Assembly (NCBI GenBank): GCA_018993265.1
Contig: JAGKSW010000075.1
Span: 1 to 32,246 of the forward strand
Direction: 5' to 3'
Source of the DNA: Nostoc sp. TH1S01
Lineage (GTDB): Bacteria; Cyanobacteriota; Cyanobacteriia; Cyanobacteriales; Nostocaceae
DNA: 32,246 bases
In this document: piece after piece, positions 1 to 6,357 of the stretch
Position numbering within the stretch: position 1 is the stretch's first letter
How the letters are laid out: every line of letters starts with the position of its first letter
Program-made: the position numbers and the translations under genes
Notes under the pieces: model-generated
What the model saw: the letters and a program-made list of their open reading frames with translations, nothing else
What the model was told of the DNA's origin: nothing
Databases searched by the model: none

Positions 1-74
1 CCCCCTCAACTGTCCCCTTTGTCAATACTCTGTTACCTGAATCCTTACTGTGAATATTTAACTTGGGAAAAACA

Positions 75-1130
75 ATGACGGCAAAAGTGTTATTGTATGG
101 TGCAACTGGCTATGCAGGAAAACTAATAGCTGAAACTGCAAAAAGTCAGGGTGTAGAGTTAATTTTGGCTGGAAGAAATCAAGGTGCGTTGGTATCAGTC
201 GCCGAGAAATTAAACTTTGATTTTCGGGTGTTTAGTTTGAATGACGCACAGGCGATCGCACACGCCCTGCAAGATGTTATAGTTGTTCTCAATTGTGCCG
301 GGCCTTTTGCGAAAACTGCCAAATCACTAGTTGATGTATGTTTGCAAACTCACACCAATTATTTAGATATTGCTGGCGAAGTTCCGGAATTTCAGACTTT
401 AGCAGCACGAAATGACGAAGCGAAAAATGCAGGAATTATGCTACTTCCTGGTGTTGGGTTTGGTGTAGTCCCGACAGATTGTCTTGCAGTGTACCTCAAA
501 TCTCAGTTACCGACTGCCAACACCCTCACCTTAATCTATGAAACTGAAGGCGGTGTCTCTCAAGGAACTGCTAACACTGTTTTGCCGAGCTTACATGAAA
601 TGGGTGTCGTCCGCAAAGCAGGTAAATTGATTCAATCTCGACCAGCCGAGAAAAAACGTCAAGTTGATTTTGGTGCTGGTTTAGTAACAGCCGTAACTAA
701 CCCTTGGCGTGCTGATCTTGTTACAGCATTCCAGAGTACTAATATTCCTAATATTGAAACTTACACAGTCTTTCCCAACCCTGTAAGTTTCCTCATGGAA
801 AAAAGCCAGTATTTAGGCTGGTTATTTAACTCATCTCTTTTTCAAAGCACTTTAGCTAATTTAATTAAAAAACTACCACCAGGGCCAAATGCAGCAGAAC
901 GCGCCAAAGGTAAAGTTGGAGTTGTCGGTATTGCAGAAGATGAATCTGGTCGTCAAATAACAGCGAAACTCATCGGCCCCGAAGCTTACGATTTTACGGC
1001 TTTAGCTGCTGTAGTAGTGATTAAACACATCATCCAAGGTGAAGTCAAGCCAGGATTTCAAACCCCAGCGAATGTTTATGGCGCTGATTTAGTATTAGAA
1101 ATACCTGGAGTAAAAAGATGGAGTGATTAA
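75..1130 (+). CDS. Saccharopine dehydrogenase-like NAD(P)-binding oxidoreductase
   Basis: The protein starts with a Rossmann nucleotide-binding loop (LLYGATGYAGK, residues 6-16) and continues with strands and a 'LNCAGPF' segment typical of the saccharopine dehydrogenase / trans-acting enoyl reductase family, which uses NAD(P)H. An in-frame TTG at 63 would add four residues, but the ATG at 75 places the nucleotide-binding strand at the normal distance from the N-terminus, so I chose it. The length (351 residues) suits the short members of the family rather than true lysine-pathway enzymes. No substrate can be deduced. It lies about 100 bp upstream of the next small gene on the same strand. The general fold assignment is secure; the reaction is unknown. 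Confidence 0.85.
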   Translation: MTAKVLLYGATGYAGKLIAETAKSQGVELILAGRNQGALVSVAEKLNFDFRVFSLNDAQAIAHALQDVIVVLNCAGPFAKTAKSLVDVCLQTHTNYLDIAGEVPEFQTLAARNDEAKNAGIMLLPGVGFGVVPTDCLAVYLKSQLPTANTLTLIYETEGGVSQGTANTVLPSLHEMGVVRKAGKLIQSRPAEKKRQVDFGAGLVTAVTNPWRADLVTAFQSTNIPNIETYTVFPNPVSFLMEKSQYLGWLFNSSLFQSTLANLIKKLPPGPNAAERAKGKVGVVGIAEDESGRQITAKLIGPEAYDFTALAAVVVIKHIIQGEVKPGFQTPANVYGADLVLEIPGVKRWSD

Positions 1131-1231
1131 ACTGTGTTGTTTAATTGGTTTGGAAAAACTGCAACTACTGGATTTATTTTTGAGTACCCTATCAAATTTA
1201 AGATAAATCTGTAGTTAAAAACATCACAATA

Positions 1232-1558
1232 ATGCAAACCGTGTCATCTGAACTCACCTTAGAAAAAGTCAACCAAGCCGTTAACGCTATTCTGGAAGTC
1301 TTAGGAACTCCTGAAACAGAATTACATCGCCAAGCTTTAGCTGCTTTCCAAAGTGGTGATCACCAAACTGTTAAACGTTTAGCTTCTACCAATCTGTCTG
1401 ATTACTACGTCAAAGCTCTTGGGTATCTCGGTGGAGCATTAAAGTTAACTCCCAATACAGATACAATCCTTGCAGAATCTGCACGTTCCGCCGCTGATTT
1501 TGCCAAAGAAAAAACCCTCAAACAACTTGGAGAAGCATTAGCGAAAGCTTTGTCTTAG
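1232..1558 (+). CDS. Small conserved-looking hypothetical protein (108 aa)
   Basis: A 108-residue, mostly helical, soluble protein with no signal peptide, membrane segment or cysteines. The composition is normal for a real cyanobacterial protein (regular Ala/Leu/Lys/Glu helices such as 'AESARSAADFAKEKTLKQ'). It begins at an ATG preceded by an AT-rich leader with no clear Shine-Dalgarno, which is common in cyanobacteria. It follows the oxidoreductase by about 100 bp on the same strand, so co-transcription is possible. A MITE-like repeat begins 12 bp after its stop. I do not recognise a family and assign no function. Confidence 0.6.
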   Translation: MQTVSSELTLEKVNQAVNAILEVLGTPETELHRQALAAFQSGDHQTVKRLASTNLSDYYVKALGYLGGALKLTPNTDTILAESARSAADFAKEKTLKQLGEALAKALS

Positions 1559-1570
1559 AGTTTGAATTAC

Positions 1571-1673
1571 AGGACTTACGCATAATTATGAAAAAACGTA
1601 GACGCACTCCTCGGCTTCCTAAAGGGTAAGACACGAAGTTAAGAGGATTTTAGAGGGTTATTGCGTAAGTCCT
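1571..1673. repeat. MITE-like repeat with perfect 12-bp terminal inverted repeats
   Basis: AGGACTTACGCA at 1571-1582 is exactly the reverse complement of TGCGTAAGTCCT at 1662-1673. The 103-bp unit encodes no protein and sits between the stop of the small hypothetical gene and the convergent Uma2 gene. 'GGACTTACGCA' termini are, from general knowledge, frequent in Nostocales genomes and are thought to be non-autonomous elements mobilised by a full transposase elsewhere. No target-site duplication is obvious to me. Confidence 0.65.
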
Positions 1674-1737
1674 AATTATGTTGAAAGCCCAGATTCATAA
1701 ATTATTTAGAATTTCTATATGCAGTGTCTTTGTACTT

Positions 1738-2259
1738 TTAACTATTCACCTGTTTTGTTTGTAATTGCTGCATCAACCAATTAGCGGCTGCGGTATTAGT
1801 TTCTTGGGCTAATCTTTCTAGTGTTTGTTCTACAAGGGCGATGGGTAAACCAGTCAACACCTGAGAAACTTCGATGGCTTGATAGATATCTGTTGCTGTT
1901 AAACCAAATGCAAATAGTCGCATTCCTTTAACATCAATTACCCAGTATTCTGCAATTCCTAAACTAGCATAAAGTCGCTTTTGTTCATCCAAATCAATAC
2001 CTAAAGTTGTATCAGCAATTTCTCCTACTAAATCGGGTAGACGATGACGGTCAAGAATAATCCGACTTGGCTCACCTGGATTCCATTTCGGAATATCTTG
2101 ACCTTTGTACAATACTAAATCTGGCGCACAGGCGTGGGTTTCTGGATTTTCAATTAAACAGCGTCCGTAGGATTGTAATACTACCTCTGGATGTAAGAAC
2201 GCCACAAGTCCAATGGAGTGTGATTTGCGATCTATGATAACGCTTTGACCAGATTCCAA
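1738..2259 (-). CDS. Uma2-family (DUF820) putative nuclease, N-terminally short
   Basis: The C-terminal two thirds carry the Uma2 signature of the PD-(D/E)XK nuclease fold: 'APDLVLY', then 'LPDLVGEIADTT', then a lysine-containing helix 'DEQKRLYASLGIAEYWVID'. Usual members have about 20-40 more residues at the N-terminus with a 'YELVDGEL'-like strand, which is absent here. The frame upstream is open only back to the stop of the cupin gene (TAG, 2293-2295), and the only start is TTG at 2259. The gene is therefore either a short variant or a 5'-truncated copy. It follows the cupin gene on the same strand with a 33-bp gap. Uma2 proteins are abundant in cyanobacteria and their biological role is unsettled. 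Confidence 0.7.
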   Translation of the reverse strand: MESGQSVIIDRKSHSIGLVAFLHPEVVLQSYGRCLIENPETHACAPDLVLYKGQDIPKWNPGEPSRIILDRHRLPDLVGEIADTTLGIDLDEQKRLYASLGIAEYWVIDVKGMRLFAFGLTATDIYQAIEVSQVLTGLPIALVEQTLERLAQETNTAAANWLMQQLQTKQVNS

Positions 2260-2292
2260 GTTTATGCGATCGCTCTTATTAAACCTGCAAAA

Positions 2293-3090
2293 CTACAAGG
2301 GTTTTTTAGCAGCAAGATCAAAACCATATAGTAACTTGTCTTCTTTTATCTGTTGCTCAGGAAACTGAAAATCTTCCCCAACAATAAACCTATTTGTATT
2401 ATCGGCAGGATAAGTCTTAACATAAATAAGACAACCATCTTTTGAAGCAGGGCGATAAGGGCAATTGGGTGAGTAACGTACCCAACTGTAAGTAGGATAA
2501 TCCCCGAATTCGTCACTCCATGTTCCTTCAATCACAAAGATTTCTTTAATCATAGTCTCGACCGCATAAGATAGCTGGGTACCAGGCTGCCACTGCTCAA
2601 TCCAGACTTTCTCTGGGTAATCCATTTGCTCATAGAGTGGTTTAACTTGAACTCCTGGGATAACTCCGGGTTGCCAGGGCAACTCGAAAATATTGACTCT
2701 CACTTGCTGACGAGTTTTTCCCCCATGTTGCCTTAATTTCACAAAGGTTAGACATCCTTCATCACTGTAGGGACGGTGGATAAAACCCTCCGGATTTAAC
2801 ATATAACTTCCTGAAGGATGCACACCGATTTCGTCTTTAAAGAGACCTTGAAGAACTAAAATTTCTTCTCCACCAGGATGACCATGTAGTCCAAAAAAGC
2901 CTCCTGGCTCAAATTTAGTCAGCATTGTCACTGGATGATTTTGGAGTTCTTGATCAGACTCAAAACAGCCAAACAAAATCCCAGTATGAAGGGTGTCATA
3001 CCAAGTTAAAGAATTGTATAAAACTGCTGTGTGGCTGAACAAATTTTCATTAATTTTTTGGGGTTGCCACAGAACTGAAGAAGATTCCAT
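2293..3090 (-). CDS. ChrR-like bicupin domain protein
   Basis: Two cupin barrels in tandem. The first (about residues 45-120) has the metal-site pattern 'GLHGHPGGEEILVLQG' followed by 'FKDEIGVHPSGSYMLNPEG' and 'GCLTFVKL', which is the ChrR-type cupin (anti-sigma-factor C-terminal domain-like) arrangement. The second (about 155-245) repeats the pattern in weaker form: 'MIKEIFVIEGTWSDEFGDYPTYSWVRYSP' and 'GCLIYVKTY'. Such proteins bind a metal and act either as sensors or as small dioxygenase-like or isomerase-like enzymes. There is no N-terminal zinc anti-sigma domain and no sigma gene beside it, so an anti-sigma role is unlikely. The family call is good; function is unknown. Confidence 0.8.
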   Translation of the reverse strand: MESSSVLWQPQKINENLFSHTAVLYNSLTWYDTLHTGILFGCFESDQELQNHPVTMLTKFEPGGFFGLHGHPGGEEILVLQGLFKDEIGVHPSGSYMLNPEGFIHRPYSDEGCLTFVKLRQHGGKTRQQVRVNIFELPWQPGVIPGVQVKPLYEQMDYPEKVWIEQWQPGTQLSYAVETMIKEIFVIEGTWSDEFGDYPTYSWVRYSPNCPYRPASKDGCLIYVKTYPADNTNRFIVGEDFQFPEQQIKEDKLLYGFDLAAKKPL

Positions 3091-3195
3091 AGTCAGATTT
3101 GAGTTGTACTTAAGAACGTAAATTTCGGAGTCTTAAATCAATGTTGTAAAAATGGTGATCAATTGGAATTTTTGAGCAATTAACCACCTTAGACT

Positions 3196-3247
3196 TATTA
3201 GCTTGGTTTATCTTCAGTGAAAATGCTGAGAATAAACCAAGCTAATA
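3196..3247. repeat. Perfect 16-bp inverted repeat (hairpin)
   Basis: TATTAGCTTGGTTTAT (3196-3211) is the exact reverse complement of ATAAACCAAGCTAATA (3232-3247), with a 20-nt loop. It lies in the divergent spacer about 100 bp upstream of the cupin start. No U-run follows on either strand, so a simple intrinsic terminator is not supported; a repeat element or a folded leader RNA is equally possible. Confidence 0.6.
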
Positions 3248-3453
3248 TGAAAATATATAGCATTTTGCTGGTTATTACATACATTACCTTTAAAAAAGGT
3301 TACTTGCTACCTCTTGGTACAGGAAACCGTCGCATCTTCTCCAGCAATTCCACTACCTACCCATAGGGGATGTAAACGACCCCACGTGACATATCAACAC
3401 AATTCTCTTCCGTCGCGCCTACTCAAACCACCTAATCAGGTTTTAGAGAATAG

Positions 3454-3483
3454 GGGTGTAGGTAAGCAAAAACCCCTACACCC
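3454..3483. repeat. GGGTGTAGG hairpin repeat
   Basis: GGGTGTAGG (3454-3462) pairs perfectly with CCTACACCC (3475-3483) across a 12-nt loop, followed by a further TTACACCC copy. Sequences of this type recur in intergenic DNA of Nostocales and resemble small mobile palindromes. Confidence 0.4.
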
Positions 3484-3673
3484 TTACACCCAGTTTCAAC
3501 AGACAATCTTTGTGCGTAACTCATACTCAAGTTTCCACATCAAAACAGACTGGTGAACTATACTCAAGATTCTTGGAATACAGACTTTAGATGTAGTATG
3601 TGATACTGTCAAAGCATCTGGAGGATTCAACCTTTCCAGTGGCATTTTATTCTTAGAATTCACAAAAAATCTT

Positions 3674-5929
3674 ATGTATCGCTTCCAGGTTAGTGCATAT
3701 ACACAAACTGGTGAATCTATTGCTCTGGTTGGTTCTACTTCCGAGTTGGGACTGTGGGATATGACTAGATGTGTTCACCTCCGTACCAGTGCCGATCGCT
3801 ATCCTTTATGGTGGACAGATGAAATTGATATTCAGCCATCTTGCGAATTAAGCGATGATCCAAGAGTGGAATATAAGTATGTGCGTTTCGATGCAAAAAG
3901 TCTTGGCCAATGGGAAGCTTTAGGTTCCAATCGTTGGGTGCCAATTAATCGTGAGCATTCCAGTACTATTATTGTGGATGATGGGGCATTTGGTTTTTTG
4001 CAGCCTTATCCTTTCGGATACTTTGAGCAGTCAACTACAGACAAACAGGTTGTGAAAAAAGAATCTGACAGTTTAAAAATTGTGGTGATTGGCAGTTCTG
4101 TGGGCTTGGGTCATAAAGCTTGGTTGTTGAAAGGCTGGGTTAGTCTACTAGCAGAGGCTTTACAACAAAAATATGGACATAAAGTAGTCAATGTTTCTGA
4201 AGTAGGAGCCAATGTCAGCCGCACGATCGCTCGCTTCGCTTCCGTAGTTACACCAGAACAACCTGATGTAGTAATTATTGCCTTATCTCTGGGTAACGAA
4301 GGATTAGCTTACTGTGCGTCGCACGAACGGCGAGCCGTACAAAGGCGGTTTGAAAGCGGCTTGCAGCAGTTGGTGAAAATGACGCGCCAACTGGGAGCAT
4401 TACCAATTCTGGGGGGTGTCTATCCCAATAATGATTATTCTTCTGAGCATTATTGGCTGTTAAAGGATACCCACAATCGAATGTTAAGTTGGGAAGTACC
4501 ACTTTTGAATTGGTTGTCAGCCTTAGATAATGGCCAGGGACGCTGGCGAGATGGGATATCTTTTGATCCGGCGCATCCTAACACCGTCGGTCATCGCTTG
4601 ATGTTTGAAGCCATCGACTTACAATTATTTGATATCGACAAAGCCAAATTAGCCAAAGAAAATAAACATTTCTGGCAACCGAACGAAATCCCGATTTATC
4701 TTGATAATGCGGGATTTTATGTTTGTGCCTGTATTGCAGAAAAGGGTTTGCGAATTAGTAATCCATCACCCTACAATTACACCATTGCACCTTATTGGCA
4801 AGAACTCCAAACTGTTCTGCAAAGCAAAGCTGGTTTACTTGCTGGTATTTACATTGCCAAAAATCCCCAACCGGGAACACTGCCCTTTTTTGCTGTGCAA
4901 GAGGATGGTGCGATCGCTACAACCGTAGAAATACCATCAGGCTCTGATTTAGAATATACAGCAGCTTTCAATTTATTTGCCCCGAATGACTCCCAAGTTT
5001 TGTTTTATGATGGGCATCTGGGAATCTTGCAAAAAGATGAACGCCACCTCTGGGTAATTAATGAGTCAGACCATGAATATAATATCCATCCCATGTGGAA
5101 AGAAGTACGGCAGGCACTAAAAACTGTACCAGCAGGTGTTTACGAAGACCCATTACACCCTGAGATTCCGTTCCGCACGATGATGATTGGTAAAGATGGT
5201 CTGGAAAGTCGGGTGAAAATACCATCACAGTCGGCGGTGTTATTTCAATATCAATGTAAATTATCAGACATTAGTCGGATTGCAATTGTGCCATTAGGCG
5301 ATCGCTGTGCGGTGCGGATGATGTTATACAAAATGGAATATGATGGCCCGGCTTTTCCCTTTGACTTGACCCGCACTACTAAGATTGCAGACATCGCAGA
5401 TATCATCGAAAATCGTTTTTATGATATGTGGAATCCTAATTACCTGGATTACAGTCCAGAAGCAGGGAGAATTTATCACAGCAAATGGTCTGGGTTATCT
5501 TTTGCCCATGAAGTTGAAGCCACAGACAACCCTGTATACGATATGTCTCCTGTGTATGAACGGATGCGGGTACGCTATACAGCGCGTTCTCAACGGTTTT
5601 GGTACACAATTGAAAATTGCGACCAAGCACTTTTTGTTCGCACGGGCGTTGGCGATCGCGGTGGCGTGATAGATTTAGTCAAGAAGCTAGAAAAACACTG
5701 TCAAGGTAAACCATTTCAACTTTTGCTGCTTTCGCCTCAAGAGTCTGATGAGTTTTTAGATATTCCCAATGTGCTGCATTACAATGTCGAGTTTAACCCT
5801 GACCGAATGTATGATGACTTGGGGCATTGGATGTACTGCACAGAAATTATGCGCGGAATTTTAGAATCTTTGGGTATTTCCAGCAAAAATTTGTTTTGGT
5901 GTCCTCCCAACGTGCGCGTTAAGGAATAA
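3674..5929 (+). CDS. Multidomain protein: CBM20-like, GDSL/SGNH-like hydrolase, duplicated module, DUF1796-like cysteine peptidase
   Basis: 751 residues. Residues 1-110 resemble a CBM20 starch-binding domain ('LVGSTSELGLWD', 'WWTDEIDI', 'VEYKYVRF', 'WEALGSNRWV'). Residues about 134-315 look like an SGNH hydrolase: a first block with serine ('VVIGSSVGLG', Ser141 or Ser142), 'IIALSLGNEGL', and the C-terminal 'DPAHPN' Asp298/His301 pair. Residues about 345-435 and 443-530 form an internal duplication ('YNYTIAPYWQELQTVL..AGIY' against 'YNIHPMWKEVRQAL..AGVY'). Residues about 535-720 match the DUF1796 putative papain-like cysteine peptidase pattern: 'PLGDRCAVRMMLYKM' (Cys545), 'FPFDLT', 'SFAHE' (His612), 'ALFVRTG'. 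No signal peptide or membrane segment is seen, so it should be cytoplasmic. It may act on glycans or glycosylated cell-surface components, which is inference. No Shine-Dalgarno precedes the ATG. Confidence 0.75.
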   Translation: MYRFQVSAYTQTGESIALVGSTSELGLWDMTRCVHLRTSADRYPLWWTDEIDIQPSCELSDDPRVEYKYVRFDAKSLGQWEALGSNRWVPINREHSSTIIVDDGAFGFLQPYPFGYFEQSTTDKQVVKKESDSLKIVVIGSSVGLGHKAWLLKGWVSLLAEALQQKYGHKVVNVSEVGANVSRTIARFASVVTPEQPDVVIIALSLGNEGLAYCASHERRAVQRRFESGLQQLVKMTRQLGALPILGGVYPNNDYSSEHYWLLKDTHNRMLSWEVPLLNWLSALDNGQGRWRDGISFDPAHPNTVGHRLMFEAIDLQLFDIDKAKLAKENKHFWQPNEIPIYLDNAGFYVCACIAEKGLRISNPSPYNYTIAPYWQELQTVLQSKAGLLAGIYIAKNPQPGTLPFFAVQEDGAIATTVEIPSGSDLEYTAAFNLFAPNDSQVLFYDGHLGILQKDERHLWVINESDHEYNIHPMWKEVRQALKTVPAGVYEDPLHPEIPFRTMMIGKDGLESRVKIPSQSAVLFQYQCKLSDISRIAIVPLGDRCAVRMMLYKMEYDGPAFPFDLTRTTKIADIADIIENRFYDMWNPNYLDYSPEAGRIYHSKWSGLSFAHEVEATDNPVYDMSPVYERMRVRYTARSQRFWYTIENCDQALFVRTGVGDRGGVIDLVKKLEKHCQGKPFQLLLLSPQESDEFLDIPNVLHYNVEFNPDRMYDDLGHWMYCTEIMRGILESLGISSKNLFWCPPNVRVKE

Positions 5930-6112
5930 AAACTCGGCTTGTGCCTGTATAGTTGCTAATGTAAATCACAATTTCTACAAGACGATCAACACAACGTTCT
6001 CGGTAAATAGAATCAGTTAAAACCCGGTCAGCATTGCCAATTGTCACCACAGGTAATGAGGTCGGGCTATTTTCTTCACGCATAACTTGTTCAAGGGAGT
6101 CTTCACGTTTAT
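5919..6112 (-). pseudogene. 3' remnant of an unidentified gene cut by the 42-bp repeat array
   Basis: On the minus strand the last about 60 codons (from 'REDSLEQVMREENSPTSLP' through 'VVTIGNADRVLTDSIYRERC' to 'YTGTSRVFIP') look like the natural C-terminus of a globular protein. Upstream of about 6112 the same frame enters the repeat array and becomes low-complexity, so the original 5' part is missing. The stop (5919-5921) overlaps the end of the convergent multidomain gene by 11 bp. The pattern weakly recalls C-termini of small cyanobacterial PIN-like proteins, but I cannot identify it. The call as a remnant is inference from the abrupt change in composition. Confidence 0.4.
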
Positions 6113-6331
6113 GCGATCGCTGAAATAGCTTTTGCGTTTGTAAAAATAACAAATGTGTTCACCGAAATAGCTTTTGCGTTCGCAAAAATAACAAATGCGT
6201 TCACCGAAATAGCTTTTGCGTTCGCAAAAATAACAAATGCGTTCACTGAAATAGCTTTTGCGTTCGCAAAAATAACAAATGCGTTCACCGAAATAGCTTT
6301 TGCGAACGCAAAAATAACAAATGCGATCGCC
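6113..6331. repeat. Five 42-bp tandem repeats built from HIP1-like octamers
   Basis: Five units start at 6122, 6164, 6206, 6248 and 6290, each 42 bp. Units 2-4 are identical except for the last base of unit 3. Each has a short-loop hairpin TTTTGCG-TT-CGCAAAA; unit 1 is degenerate (GCGTTTGT) and in unit 5 the loop is AA, not TT. GCGATCGC (HIP1) bounds the array at 6113-6120 and 6323-6330, and the matching internal position reads GCGTTCAC (GTGTTCAC in unit 1). Because 42 is a multiple of three, both strands stay open through the array, giving spurious 14-residue periodic peptides. There are no unique spacers, so it is not a CRISPR. It separates the remnant above from the 3' end of the acyl-CoA synthetase gene. 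Confidence 0.9.
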
Positions 6332-6357
6332 TTGATTGCAACAATTGAGATTCAAAA

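Larger units (their letters stand above)
3091..3673. other. Intergenic spacer with two hairpins, no convincing gene
   Basis: This is the divergent region between the minus-strand cupin gene and the plus-strand multidomain gene, so it must hold both promoters; I see no unambiguous -35/-10 pair. It carries a perfect 16-bp hairpin at 3196-3247 and a 9-bp hairpin at 3454-3483. A TTG-initiated 80-codon frame at 3314-3556 runs through the second hairpin and has no protein-like pattern, so it is not called as a gene. Confidence 0.5.

Noticed and set aside
3314-3556. 80-codon plus-strand frame with TTG start
   Set aside because: It runs through a GGGTGTAGG hairpin repeat, has an atypical residue mix and no ribosome-binding region; treated as non-coding.
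6113-6331. CRISPR array
   Set aside because: Units are contiguous with no unique spacers, and no cas genes are present.
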